64,000 nucleotides of DNA from Icerya purchasi (lineage: Eukaryota > Arthropoda > Insecta > Hemiptera > Monophlebidae): assembly GCA_039619475.1 (NCBI GenBank), contig CM077116.1:99245164-99309163 (forward strand), given 5' to 3'. Shown here piece by piece: positions 23,250 through 36,640 of the stretch (positions within the stretch are counted from its first letter, which is position 1; the number at the start of each line of letters is the position of its first letter). A program made the position numbers and the translations under genes. The notes below the pieces were generated by a model. That model was given only the letters and a program-made list of their open reading frames with translations, was not told the origin of the DNA and did no database searches.

Positions 23250-23277
23250 TTGAATTTACAACTGGAGGCGAAATACC
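23250..23277 (+). CDS. Putative alternative 28-nt PAICS exon
   Basis: AG at 23248-23249, then 28 nt, then a canonical GTAAGT donor at 23278. If exon 7 is spliced at 23002 (phase 1), this exon reads VEFTTGGEI and leaves in phase 2. Everything here rests on splice signals and phase agreement. No homology is recognised, and it could belong to another transcript or be chance. Confidence 0.3.
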
Positions 23278-23889
23278 GTAAGTGAACCGTTTTTCCCATC
23301 ACTGTTTGATTCGTACTTCGTTTACGATTATGAAACTTTAAAACTTTTACCGTCTTATTGGTAAATTTACATTTAGCATGACCTGTGTGTTGCAAATATT
23401 TTCAGCTTGAACTACAAGTATTTAAAAATACGATTATACTAATAGTGTTGTAATTCATGTGAAATTTGTTGCGTATCATTTTTTTTTCACTGAAAATTAA
23501 CGTTTTCGTTTGGTTTTTTTTCGTTTTACAAAGAAATTATAAAAAATAAATGCGATTTTTTTTCAATTTTTTGCGCTGTACAGATTTTATTATCAAATGG
23601 AATCGATTTTATTTATTATCAATTTTTCCCATTTCTCTAAGGAACAATGTTCATTATGCGCTGTACCTATATGAATATACTTTCTTGGAATAATGCACTG
23701 GACATTGAGTGATAATAATGTAAACGTAAAACGTAATGAATATAAGAATGAATAATCCAAAATCAGTAGTTAAACCGTTATGTAATAAAAAAAAATTTAG
23801 AAAATTCAATCTTAATCTGACGGATAAAGTGAAGGGGAATGTTTACTGTAGAAGCAATAAATCTAGAATATAAGAAACAGTTGTAAAAT

Positions 23890-24519
23890 CATTTAAATTT
23901 TTCAAACACTGGGCACTGCACCGGTTGTAATATCTATTGTCGACAAAATTTTAGAGAAGACATTAATCACTTGTTATTTAATTGCACCCAGTTCGATGAC
24001 GCGAGACTTGCGTTTTCTAAGGACCTCATGTCCTGTGGTGTTTATTCTCCATTGTGTGTTTTTCATCTTCTCTGTTCCAGTGATAAAATTTTATTTGTCC
24101 TTTTTAGGTTTATTGAAAGAAACAGGATTGTTGTTTGATTTTTTTTTTTTCTTTTTTTTTTCTTTTCTCTCCATTATTTTACTTATTTTTTTTCTTACAT
24201 TATTGTAGTCTTTGTCCAGTGTGGCTGTGACTACCTCCTTTTTCTCATAATGCATTGTGAGCATTGCCAGGCAACTGTGGTCATAATGTGAGATAGAAAT
24301 ATTTATCTACTTATCTATTTTTTCTTTTGCTCCTTTTTCCAGAATGGAAAAATCTTGTTTGTTTCTGTTTTGTTTCATTGAGCATTGTGGGCACTGCCAG
24401 CAGTTGCGGCCATAATGTAGAATGAATGAAATTTCTCTTCCTGAATTTTCTATTATTAGTATTTTTTAATATCTAGTCGTGTCGTAGTTTGCTGGCCAAA
24501 TGAACTGTTCTGTTCGGGC

Positions 24520-24552
<33 letters not shown>
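23890..24552 (+). mobile_element. 5'-truncated LINE 3' end with poly(A) tail
   Basis: It encodes CTGCNIYCRQNFREDINHLL then FNCTQFDDARLAFSKDLMSC, a C-x2-C...H-x4-C knuckle as at the C-terminus of Jockey/I/R1-type LINE ORF2. The frame stops near 24137. A 3' UTR follows with two similar blocks (GCATTGCCAGGCAACTGTGG and GCACTGCCAGCAGTTGCGG), ending in 32 A residues (24521-24552). The 5' part is missing, as expected of incomplete target-primed reverse transcription. Confidence 0.75.
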
Positions 24553-24557
<5 letters not shown>

Positions 24558-25945
24558 TAAAGAATAAGCACCTTTGAATCTGGAAAATGATTAAAGAATA
24601 AATTTAAATCAAGGCGATGGAAAATAAATGTGCGACATGGAAAATATCAGTGAAAGTGGGAGCAGCAATGCGCAGACCAATATACTACGAGTATAAACAG
24701 ATGATTGGTAATAGATGACAGGGGAAATGATTAGTACCTTAATAACCGGTTTGGAATATGTTATATTAAGCACAGCAACACGTATTTTAAAAGATATTAA
24801 CACAAATTTTTAATTTCATACTTGATATGATATTCATTGTAGAAAGAAACAATAAACACAAAAAAAGTGCCTCTGATTAAACGTTTCTTTTTTTTTTTTT
24901 TGAATTTTAAAGTACATGGTCGTAAATCGTACACAAAGCTTTAATGTAATTATGAACTCATTAAAAGTTAACTGTAAAACTATTGAAACAATTTTGAATT
25001 TAATAGTTGTAAAGAAGTTTAATAGTGTTCTTCGAATTGTAATAACTGCCGGTAAGCAATAAATTGTTAGAAATAGTAAATTAAGTTGTACAGAATATTT
25101 ATGAAACATCATCTTATACTACAACTAGTAGCTTCCCTGATTTTTCGCTCTTCCCTAAGTTTTTAGATGTGCGCTAGTTTTCTGTAATATTTTAGTATGT
25201 ATATTGAAAAGCTTCGTTTAAATTTTATGACTAGGAATTAAACATTAATTTAATTTCATTAATTAAATGTAAATTTAAGGCAATGGTGATTTGCTGTTTA
25301 TGACTTGATACAGTCGATTTGGTTGGAATCTCAGCGTGTGTGAAAATTACATTTACTTTTGAAATTATATAAATATTATGTATTTTATAAATTACGAAAT
25401 TGCTAAAAATTGAAAATTCCCAATTTTATGATAAATTCTATGTGTAATACGTATGGTTTTTTTTTTTTTTTTTTTAATTTAATTGGCCTTACACATTTTA
25501 TAGATTTAACTAAATTTTAATTTGGAACTTATTAAAATTGATACATGCGGATTATGAAATAATTATGAATACTGGTGTTAATTTATTTTTCAAGTTTATT
25601 TAAAAAAATTTATAATATAAATAGTTTAAAAATTACAAAAGGTTATCACCGGGAATATTTTTGATTATCCTATAATAAAAACGCATTTGTTTTACAGACT
25701 CCGAATTTTTAAATAAATAATATTAATCTTGCAGTGGGAATAAGATTATGTAACCTAATATATTAACGAAAGAAACGTTTAATTATTACATTCATAGAAG
25801 TACTTCTAATATGAGTAGTATATGTTATATCTGATCCTGACCCACTTTTGAGTTCTTCAGATTTTTCACTGATAAATGTATTGTTTTTATCGTTCAACCA
25901 CCGACCAAAACAATTACACAATAATTTCTAATTTATTTTTTTCAG
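24553..25945. other. No gene seen; AT-rich intergenic DNA
   Basis: It contains only T-runs and AT-rich sequence between the LINE tail and the putative exon at 25946. Confidence 0.55.
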
Positions 25946-26143
25946 ATTCTTGACCGACATTAAATGTTTTACTGACGGTAAATGGCAAATCTGGTCCAAC
26001 ACTCGTGAAATTAATGAACTAATAATTTTTATTACAAATTCAACAAAAATTACACCCTACGGCACAATGTTTATAAATAAAATTCGCGAAATAGAGCGAC
26101 TTCTTATCAGTTACATATGTGTAAGGAGAGAGAAATCTGATTA
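25946..26143 (+). CDS. Putative terminal exon of unknown protein (alternative PAICS 3' end?)
   Basis: A strong polypyrimidine tract and TTTTTTCAG acceptor end at 25945. The frame that continues the 23250-23277 candidate (phase 2) stays open for about 66 codons (FLTDIKCFTDGKWQIWS and onward) to a TAA at 26141-26143. I recognise no domain. The codon content is less AT-biased at its start than the surrounding intergenic DNA. Alternatively it is the decayed end of a transposable element. Confidence 0.3.
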
Positions 26144-26753
26144 AAAAAAATGAAAACTTCTACGTTAACTTGTAAACACAAAGTGGATACGTATTCACTC
26201 ATCTTGCGGAACTGCTCATTCCATCGAAACATGATTACTTTATGATATTAAAAAAATATATATATTTACACCATATTTTAAAACTCCTTTTGAGCGAAAA
26301 AAACTAAAATATGAAACTCTTACGAATCCGCTTTCAGATAAAATTCAACATTTGTCAGGGTATAAAAGAATAAAATACACTAAATTGATGGTAAATATTA
26401 AAGCTCATTCGGGCGTTTTATCAAGAACCATAAAAAATGAAATGGAAGATTTGAACATATAATATGATTTTGAATCTGAAGTTGATATAATTTTCTCATT
26501 AATTATTGTTCTTTTTATATTCCTCGATTCGGTTCGGCTTCAGAATCATCATCTGGTACAAAATCGGCAGAATCGTAATTATTTTGATTTCTACTGAAAT
26601 AATTTTCTACATCAGAATCATAATCTTCATTATCGGGAGCAGGAAACGATCAGTAAAACCAAATAAATTTTCATGACTTGTAATTGTTGTCATCAATTTT
26701 TTATATACTTTGCAGGATTACTATTACAATCAATTTCAATAATTTACATTTTG

Positions 26754-26797
<44 letters not shown>

Positions 26798-27860
26798 AAA
26801 AACAATTGAAAACTGAATACATAAAAAATAAGCCAGTTTATTTTTAATTTTTAAAATTCCTACGCAATTTAAAAAAAATACAAATAATGAATATAATTAC
26901 AAAGTTGCAAAAAAGAAAACAAAGTTATTGCAGAGAAAATACACAGAATGCTGTAATGATCGAAAAAAATCAAATAACATCCGATAACTCTGAAACTATG
27001 TAACATATAAATTTGAAATTGTGCACATAAATCGCGGATAAAATGCCATTCCAAAAATTGTGTAACCTTTGAACAACTGATTATTAATTAGGGAAAGTAA
27101 GAATTACAAAAAAAGCGGCAAAAATAAACTTGTACATTAAAAGAAATTTTATTAGTTAAACAAAGTACCTAACTTCTAAGTTGAAGTTCCCGGAATTAAA
27201 TAAAGTTAATTTTTTTTCGAGGTGTGTTGCACATCGACGGAAAGCTCACTGGTTAGTAATAACAAAAGTATATTTAGATTTCTGATCAAAACATTAAAAG
27301 TTCAAACAAGTGAGAAACATAGTATGTCTCTTCGTCTCAGCGGCGCTAGTATTGTACTTTGATAATTTATAACAGCTCATAAATATGCATATTTAAAAAG
27401 GGGTATTACGGAAGAAATATAGTGGATATTATAACTTAAAAAATTTGGACCTTCCAAACTCTAAAAATCTCGGAGATGAAAAAAAAAATTATATTAATTT
27501 CGGACGTGTTATGCAGCTATGGAAAACATGACCTTTAGAGGTCGCAAAATCACATTTCCAGTTCTCAGCGAAACCTTAAAATTTTTCGAAAAATTCCGAA
27601 CAAAGTGAACAACAGGATTCGGATCAGTTATCAGTTTACCTTATGTTTAATAGCATTTATATTTTGGGTAGTTGTTCGAACTTCAGTAATAAGGTCTACG
27701 GATTACCAGTGGGACCGTCTAAGTTTTTATTATTGCATTATCAATAATAATAGCCTTATTTTTATTATTATTATTTATTTTTTTAAAACATAAATAATAA
27801 TATTATTTTATTTTCGGCGCGCCAGCGGCTTTAACCCAACAACTACAGAAATTATAGAAA
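26144..27860. other. No gene seen; AT-rich intergenic DNA
   Basis: It contains the (TA)n(GA)n microsatellite at 26753-26798. No other recognisable content. Confidence 0.55.
26753..26798. repeat. Compound (TA)n(GA)n microsatellite
   Basis: A TA run joined directly to a GA run. Confidence 0.9.
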
Positions 27861-27863
27861 TGG

Positions 27864-28130
27864 TTAAATAGAGAGACGATTAGAAATAAAGCTTAGGAAA
27901 GATTGAAGTACAGGAATTGTAGCTGGTGATGAGAATGAAGGCACAAAGGAAGAATTATAAGGAGCAGGAAGACGCAGTGCTAAGATTTTGGAGTACAAAA
28001 TAGAGCGTTCAGAATCAAGGGCGGTGCATTCAAAGAAGATGTAGTTTGCATCACATATGGAAATAAAGATGGAGCTATGGAGGGGGCAATCGGGAGAGCA
28101 CAACAGTGAAAAACGAAAACGTGAAGAGGG
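27864..28130 (-). mobile_element. LINE C-terminal fragment (same family as 7.3-8.6 kb)
   Basis: The minus-strand frame encodes CDANYIFFECTALDSERSIL, LRLPAPYNS and IPVLQSFLSFI. The first block corresponds residue for residue to [20 protein letters not shown] in the 7.5-kb copy. Only the last part of ORF2 is present. Confidence 0.65.
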
Positions 28131-28379
28131 TAGAAGAGAGTGATTAAAACGCAGTTTTATTGTATTTAGTTAAGGTGTCTTTCTCGTTCCAACTTTTGTC
28201 TTAATACTTAATTTATTTATTTTTCATTCGGTTGCTCGCTTATCTATCATTTAATTCAGTGTTGGATACTTCGGTAAGTGCGATAAAAGGAGGCCCCCCC
28301 ACGACGGACTACCGAGAATAACGCTGGTAATATTAAAACGTCTAACTCAAAGGAATCTCTTTCTCATTTGACACTGAAT

Positions 28380-31300
28380 CGATTAATGAACATTCAACGG
28401 GAGACGAAATAATAACTTAGATTTAATAATGGTATCCGCTGGGTTGGCTGCACAGATAGAATATAGCGTCTTGACAGATCCCATGGTGAGTGATCATCTT
28501 CCTCTATTAGCTAAAATAAAAAGTAACGGTAAGGGAAACAGAAGACAAGAGGAAAACGATGTCCACGGGTCTCCAAATAATTCAAAAAATAGACTGGGAT
28601 AAATATATACAGATTATTTCCACTAACATCAGTAAGGTAGATGAAGATGAGTTTGTGGCCATGTCTTTATTAATGAAATATAATGTTCTAGGTTTGGCGT
28701 TTCAGGACGCTCTCAACAATAGCGAAATTATAAATATTAAACAAGGATATACTAAGACTTGGTGTGGTATACTGAATATAATAGGTTTTAGTTCTGCGTA
28801 CAATCAACAAAGAGCCTGCTGCGCAAAACTACATCAAGTATAAAAAACAATAGGCACAAAAAAAAAAAGCCTTGAAGGAGACAAAATGAAATGAGTGCTG
28901 GAAATACTGTAGCCAGACTAGACCCCTACGATTAGTCAGCGGGAGATATGACAACGAATTAAAAGAAACCGTCTATCAACATGAAATATCCCACAAATAC
29001 GAGTTTGACAAATTAATTAGTGTGAAAGGTATGAGATTCAATGGACACCGTAGATCTATCATTAATATGTTAGATAATAGTAGCCGTCATGTTAATATGA
29101 TATGCTCAGTAGTGATATTATTATGCAAGAATTAAATTGTAGTATGGAGCCTAACAAAAATACAAGTTTCGATATGGATGCCGTTCCGTGAGCGTCAAGA
29201 AATTTACATTCGGAAGGTAGAAATTATTTGTTAAATATTTCTAATATCACTTCTGAACGATGGAAGCAACACTACAAAATATTTGTCCATTCATCAAACC
29301 GGAGAATGATCCGGATTTGGTTATTTCTTATAGGCCCACTTCTTTGCTATCCTGCGCAGAAAAAAACTTTGGGAGAGTATCGTAAAGGAGAAGTTAGAGT
29401 TCCGAAAATATAGTCTGAATTTATTATAGGAGGGGTTCGGAACCCAGAGAGGCCTTGACTGTTGTTTTATCCAAAAAAAAAATAGTTCATAATTGTATTA
29501 TTTGTAGATATAAAGGCGGCATATGATAATATAAATTTACCTAAGTTAATTAAGCATAATGAAAAAAAAAAAAGTACCAGATAAAATAATACGCCGGATC
29601 TATAATTATTATAATGGTAGATCCATGACAGTTCGGTATAAGAAAGTAGACTACGGATCAGCAATGACTGGGAAGGGCATACCACAGGGGGGGCAATATG
29701 CTTAGCTCGTTGTTATTCATTATATATACACGCAGAAATGATAGAAGATAGAAAATAATACGATTGTTGGTGTATGCTGATGACTTGTGGATTTATGCTT
29801 TTGCAGTAACATTAAAATATAGCTATCAGTAGAAAACAAAAAATGGCGTAGAAGAATTAATAATAACATTTAAGAATTAGAAATTAATCTAGAAAAAATC
29901 CGGCCGTTTATACTTACAAAAAAACATAATTTAACGCCCCCGCGTGTATAAAAATCGAAAATAAATCAGTCAAATTTTGTTCGACACACGAGTTATATTC
30001 GATAACATAATAAGATGACGGTAAGAATTAAACAAAATGCTGAGCAAATGCGACAAAGGAATAAACCTAATCAGAGCAATTGTTGGAAACGAAGCGGAGT
30101 GTCAACCGACAGTCGCTGAATATGATATAAAGTGCATTAATAAGAGCATACACAGACTATGTAGCATCGTTTACACGAACGACTCATAATAAGGCATTAA
30201 GAATGTATATAGGGCTATGGCGTCTTCTTGCTCCCATTATGTTTTGGTAGAAGTAGCCAGTATGCCTCTCTCTGGCTTTACGTATGCAATATATTTCGGA
30301 TAGATTTTATATTCAAATTCGGGTTCAGAGGCGTTAAGTAATTGAACAGATGCTTCGTTTAAATAATATGCTGCATAATGGTTATTGGAAGAAAAAAACG
30401 GTCTGTTCTTTAATCACAACTTTCCAAAAATTGTCGTATTTACCACATTATTTCGAATATAAAATGTCCTACAAATTATCCGAGTTAGGAAAAGCGTTGG
30501 ATGTCACTTGAACCAGAAACAGAAGATAATAAAGTGTTCATAATAAACAATCGAAATAAATAACATTCAATTTGAAAAACTTAAGAAATCGTTACATAGG
30601 TTACGTATATATTTTGATGGGTCAGTTGACAAGGTAAAAGATATATACATATATATATATATATATTGTGACGGATTCGAAAACCTGCAGCGCAACCTTT
30701 TAGCGGTATTCGAATTATAAAATATTTTGTCCCTGGTAAAATCATTAATTCGTGATTTATCGAACAGCGCGTTTTATTCATCATAATCGTGGCTCGTAGG
30801 TATCGGGGAGATGTTTATCGGTTAAAACCAAAATTCTCGGGCATAGTCGAACGGGGACCGTTGCATCAGGGTGAGACTGTGTACGTGTGTATTGTTGGTA
30901 GCGGCCGATAGCGGAGAGTACTATATGAGTCCGAGGTAAAGTTCCGTAAAAGGCAGGGTAATTTACGCGATATAGTAGTATTTAAGAATGTTCTAGAAAC
31001 ATCGATTCAGCGGCGCTGTTTGATCTTTTGTTCATTGTTTATCTGTTGTTATTCGGTTATATCGGTTCAAAAGACACATCGTGATCAACATCATGTCAGT
31101 TGTCTTATTATTACTCGGTATCTAGTCGTCGTCGAGCGTGGCAGCTTTCATTTAGTCGTGTTACGTTGTTTTATGCACAACGCCACACATTTTTATTTCA
31201 GCCGATTCTTAAAGAAATTTCGGTAGGGAAAAAGTTTTGAGATCACTTTGTTTTTAGTCTATACCGAATTTCTACGCATCTGTTACTTGGGCTTTTGTTT

Positions 31301-32340
31301 TGGTTTGTAATTTTTTTCCAAAAATATACGCGATTTTTCATCCGAAATTTCTTATTGGACACGTGGTAGACTCATCGTGACATCTCTGTTACAAAGATAA
31401 AACCGCCTTCGTACGGTGGGTTATCGAAGTTTTTGATTTATTCTCCCCATCCGCGATATATTTTTTCTTCTTATTTTAATTTTTTTTTTTTTTTTTCGTA
31501 AATGCCTAATGCTCTGCTAGGCAGAGTTATTCCGGTTGTGGCATACCTTTAGAAAGTGCCACTAGCGCCCGTTAATTTTCATCATAATTAAAAAATTTTT
31601 ATCATCACGTAATCGAAGAAGGAGAAAACGAGTTCTTCTTAATATATATATATATTTGATGGGTTTTTAGAGGGTGTATAGGATTACATAGGCTAGGTGG
31701 TCCACTTTGATCATGGAACTGTACACGATATTTTTGACTCTGGAATTTCTGAGAAATTTACAAAATAGGAAGATTTTAATCCTGTCAGATCCGCAGACTA
31801 GTTTGTTAAAATTGAAAAATACGAATTATTAAAATAAGAAGTAAATAATTGGTAGCTAAATTACGTAAAACAATAAAGTTAAATTCAAGTGGATTCCTGC
31901 ACATAGTGGAATGGAGGGTAATGGAATAGTAGACAACTTGTGTAGAATAGAGGAGTATCAAAAATTAGCTAGAAAGTGAAGCGTAGAGTATAAAAGCAGG
32001 GGTGAAAGAGAAAAGATATTACTCCATTAAGAGCAAGATCGAGGAGTATCCGTAGTTTAAAATTGTATCAGTATACAATTTGTCGAATAAGATTAGGCCA
32101 TCACCGGACGCCACTACATCCGGCAAGGTTAGGAGAATAATAAGTAGTAATAACGGTACTCCCTGTGGATATTGGAGAGATTGATCGAGCATGTGGCAGT
32201 GTGACAGATATAGTAAGGAAAGAGGACTGGTGAAAAGAATTTGAAGCAAAGTTTACCACTTTACATCCATACATCAAATTGTATAAATGAGCCAGTGTTT
32301 TTAGAACGTAAGGCGTTATATCTGAAAACCGCTAATGTTG
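28380..32340 (+). mobile_element. Degenerate RNase H-bearing LINE, interrupted by a 1-kb insertion
   Basis: Plus-strand blocks, in ORF2 order but in shifting frames, are as follows. Endonuclease end LDLIMVSAG...SDHLPLLAK (about 28420-28510). EN-RT linker IDWDKYIQIIS (28590). RT motif 1-like RPTSLLS (29335). Motif 3 VDIKAAYDNI (29505). Motif 4 GIPQGG (29680). Motif 5 YADDLWIYA (29775). Connection KALRMYIGLWRLLAP (30200). RNase H start IYFDGSVDK (30610). After the interruption come ELYTIFLTLEFL and ILSDPQTSLLK (31720-31810), WIPAHSGMEGNGIVDN (31890) and RLGHHRTPLHPARLG (32090). Many stops mean it is dead. With RNase H it fits the I/LOA/R1 groups better than classical Jockey. Confidence 0.82.
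30640..31656. mobile_element. Insertion splitting the LINE RNase H domain; LTR-like unit inside
   Basis: About 1 kb lies between the RNase H blocks IYFDGSVDK and ELYTIFLTLEFL and is flanked on both sides by TA microsatellites. It is less AT-rich than its surroundings. A segment 30667-31382 begins TGTGACGG and ends CGTGACA (TG...CA), as a solo LTR would. No target duplication, primer-binding site or coding sequence could be confirmed, so the class is uncertain. Confidence 0.45.
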
Positions 32341-33400
32341 AAATATGAAAAGGGATAAGTAACTTTTTAGATGTGAATAGACAGGCCAAAAAAAAGAAAA
32401 ACAACAAAGCTTCAGACCTTTCCTCCCCAATCTCGACAGCTACTTCTAAAGAGGTTAAACCGATCACAATCTAAAGTCAACTTATTCCCTTCTAATTATA
32501 ATGGCCGATTTTTCGTTTTACAGTTTAGACAAAAACGTCGCTGGTTTGTACAGCCTGGTAGTTGCAAAATGAATTTGTACTAGGAACCTACGACATAAAA
32601 GAATTTACATTTGCGAGCAGAAATAGACTTGATTTGAAATTTTCTACTTTGCCAGCTGCTAACTTCTTATTTTCTTCTATTTTAAAAGATAACGAGCTAA
32701 AAGCGTTTATTTCAAAAGCAATTTAACCTAGACAGGTTCAGAATTATTAAAAACACGAACACGAAAATCAATGAAAAATGGGCGGCTTAGAAACCTCAAT
32801 TCATCGAAATGGAATCCTAAAGATTAATAAAAAAAACACCTGATGGCCTCCTCATTCTGCTCTCTTTAATTAAAATTAAATTCTATGGTTCACCTCTCTC
32901 TCAATACGTCTATACTTATGAAATGAGGTTTACGATGAATCGAGTATTCGCGCTGTCCACTTCAATGTTTTATCCACCTTTTGTGGGGATACAGGCATGT
33001 CAAGTGTCTAACCGTAAAAGCAAGACAAGATGCGCAAGTATATTGAGAGGAACATGACGCTATATAAAGTCCCGCAGCCGTCTATATTTCCATTTGTGTT
33101 TTATGCCGTAGGGGAACATTTAGTCGTCCCGAATATCAAGCGCAAAAAAGTATCAAGAACATCATGCAGCATAAAAGAATGTTACTTACCGTGAAGCGAT
33201 TGAAATTAGAAAAAACAACTTGGTCACGAAAGCTTAAAGAGTTACAGTGAAATGAAGAATAAAAGTTTTCCCGCTTTAAAACGTTTATCATCAAAAATTC
33301 TTAGTCCTATTATAATTAAACGAAAACCTGACAAATGTATTATTATACTGCAGTAATCCTTCCTCTACCATTTTATGTTCCGTGCATTCTTTCACTGGCA
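32341..33400. other. No gene seen between LINE copies
   Basis: Mixed-composition intergenic DNA without recognisable motifs. Parts may be unrecognised LINE untranslated sequence. Confidence 0.45.
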
Positions 33401-33409
33401 TTACTCCTT

Positions 33410-34600
33410 AATTGTTAGATGGCTCTGAACACGAGTCGGAAACTGATAGTATTAACTGTGTCGGGCTATTTCGAATTCATACGATAAAAAATACTGACAT
33501 TAACTTGACTACTCTTTTTAATAAAGAAGAGATTAAGAACAATTTATCATCCACTTTAGAAATGCTCCTAACGATAGTCACGAAACATCCTAGGGGCTTC
33601 TGACGATTCTGCTAGTACTTTGGAAGTACCCGAGAATTAATATTCTTTTTTTCCCCAAATGTTACGAATTATTCAATAGACCTCAAGAATAAGAGCAATC
33701 TCAAAAGTAATTCTTCTGTCTGGAAAAAATCATGTTCTTACTGAAGGCCTTACTTTAACCGAAATGAAGCCAGCCCCGAAACCAGGAACTGATAGAATTG
33801 CATATTTATGGTCCGAGTTTATTGTCAGCCCGATCGAGAAATCGGGGTCAGGTAGACCAGCAGCCGAATCATATCGACCGATTTCACTTACGTTATGTAT
33901 TAGGAAACTCTTCGAGTCTGTCATCTCAAGGACTTGTTTGATGGTTGAAATGTAATTCCTTGCTATCAGATTTCCGTTTCGGCTTTAGGTCAAAAAGAAG
34001 TTCTTTGGATTGTGTTCCGCATTTAATAGCGGACACACATCAAGATTTCCGTTGAAAAAGTTTTTAACTTCCGTGTTCTTCCTGGATGTTCAAGAAACTT
34101 TCGACTCGGTCCACCTTCCGCTTCTCTACATGCTCGTTTAATCGCCATGAATATTATTCCAGTAGCTCTAGCAGTTTATCTTTGCAACATGTTCCCTTGA
34201 CGAACAGCAACGTTTAAAGTTGATACGACCCTACAGACCTCAAGGCTCTGTCTTAAACCCAGTATTATATAACATATGTATGTTTTACAACATATTTAAA
34301 CAACTAGCGAATCAGTTTTTCCTGAAGTTCGCGTATTTTTCTAATAATTCACTATTCCTCAAATACTTGCATATTTTCTTTATTCCCTATATATCTTTAT
34401 TAATTGTCAAATTCCTTTAATTTCCTTCCATTTCACCTTCGCCGCTAAGTTTTCAATTCCGCTGAGTTGATACGGCGAGTCCCATAATCAATGGTCGTAA
34501 GTTTATTTTGGATGGTAGAATCAGTTGAATTGTTTGTATTGCGTCATGGAGTAATTGGTTATCGACAAAGTTCAATAAATAAATAAATAATAATTAAAAA
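33410..34600 (+). mobile_element. Degenerate LINE fragment with RT motifs 1, 3 and 4
   Basis: It contains SYRPISLTLCIRKLFESVIS (33865-33925), FFLDVQETFDSVHLPLL (about 34075-34130) and PQGSVLNPVLYNI (about 34235-34275) in three different frames. The order is that of a LINE reverse transcriptase; the YADD block is not found. An (AATA)n-like tail at about 34575-34600 could be the 3' end of the copy. Confidence 0.72.
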
Positions 34601-36640
34601 GAAATAGAATAAATCTCATTTGGGAAACGAGCATTACACCTAATTATAGATTTTAAAATTTCTGATAAAAACCTGCTTATAATAGGATTTTTTTAAATTG
34701 ACCGTTACCAAGCTTTTCAGCTTTAAATTTAGCAAAACTTCGATGATTTGTATGATTACTATTTACTTCACTTTAAATGCTACAAAAGAGAAGTTTCGTA
34801 ACGGAAGTTACTTTCTTTAATTTGGCTTTCGTTGTAGCTATTTAGTGAATTTATACGGGGCTAATTACGAATCTCCCCGTTCGTACGACGAAATAGCAAC
34901 AAGCAAAATAATTTTTGAATTCGCGCTTAATTATAAGAAATCAAGCGAACAAACGTAGTTCGAAATTAATTCATTAGACATTTAAATAGCGAGATGGTTA
35001 AATTCAACCGAGTTAGAAAATGCACGTTTCATGTAATTTTACTAAATTACTCTTAAATGCTCTTTAACTTATTTTCGTTTTTTTGTCTTTTTCCTGTCTG
35101 CGAACTGTCAATTGTATATTGCAAAAAATAAATTAGCCGGAAGTGTTAATCTCTGTTAGATCACGTTGAAAGCTTCTTAATAATTATATACTGTTTTTTT
35201 TTTTTTTTTTAAATAATTCACTCTTACTTGGAAATTCGATCTTCAATTATACGCGGTTTTGAAGGGTGTTTTTATGGCATTTCTGTAGGTAAAAGAAGAC
35301 GAATAATCACTTAGGATTGATATAAAAAAAAATCGTACGCCTTCTTCTAAAAGATAGAAGGACCTGATACATGGAAAAAAATAAAAATAGCTACAAATCT
35401 TCTCTGCAGAACATGTCATTTTTGAAAAAGTATGGAATATCTGACGTAGGTTTGCAAAAGGAAACTTACAGGAAAATGATAGCTGTCGCGTTTATTTTAT
35501 ATTTCGATCTCCGGGGGGGTTTTTTTTGGGAGCAAAAAAAAAGGGGGTTTCTTCCCCTGACAATGCCTCATGTACCAAATTTGCAATAAAAACTTTAAAA
35601 TCATAAATTTTTTTTATTGATCAAACAGAGATGTCTCTGACATTTCGTCATGGTCTTATTCTCTAGATTTAGTTTAGTATTAGCGGTTTCCAAATTTTTT
35701 TTCTTCTTTAATTAGTATCATACTTAAGACGTGAAATAGGTATCAAATAAAAAAAAAAACAAATTGATAATTAATTTCGTCGTTTTTTTTTAAATTTTCT
35801 ACGAAATTGAAAAACCATTTTTTTCCTCAAAACTGAACAAAAAGACTCTATAAATTGGGCAAAATGGGAAATTAGCGTTTTTTCTAATATTTACAGCCAA
35901 CAGCTTCATTTAAGTCCCCACGCATTTCAGTCTATGGGGAGAATAGTCTCCTTGACAAATGTCCCATTCCCAATACATAACTCTAGCCGGCTAATAATTC
36001 TTTCTCTGTTGAAATTGTAAGAACCGTTTCAGTATATAAAAAATCAATTCCAAGAAAAAGATACCATGACGGTTTTACCCACTTCCGTTTACCTTTTTAT
36101 CGCTATTAATTCACCCGATCCTATTCATCGCCTCTTTTCGATCAATTCGAACAAATCCGAAATAAAAGACTGATCAAAGAGTGAGAGTCGAATTAAAAAA
36201 AAAAAAAAAAAAAAAAATCAACGCGCATTTCTTTTCTTAAAATAAAATCTAGGTCCCATTCCTGTTACAAAACAGTTTCATTTATAACAAATGGACAACA
36301 AAGGAAATGAATAATTAAGTATGACAAAAGCTGAGAAGGAGTTTATTTTCCGAAATTCAGGCAAGCACCATTACAGCATACATAAAGGAAACGAGTCCCT
36401 CGCTAATGTAGATTGGGCATCTTTCGCTCTCTCGTTACTCCTCGCTGTTTTCAATTCTATTTTTCTTCTTCTTTTGTTCCAATGGGTTTATCAATGAGGA
36501 CATTAGCTCAAGAAATGGGAAAAAGGAAAAAATAACGTTACTTTCTTAACTTCTCAGTTTAAACTCATCCTCCCATTATTACTTCTTTATTGAATTAATC
36601 TCGTCCGTTTCAACTCATTCTTCTCCTCCTATCCGACTAG
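34601..36640. other. No gene seen; AT-rich intergenic DNA
   Basis: It holds a G/T homopolymer cluster near 35510-35545 and a long A-run at about 36195-36217, possibly a retroelement tail. No coding content is recognised. Confidence 0.5.
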
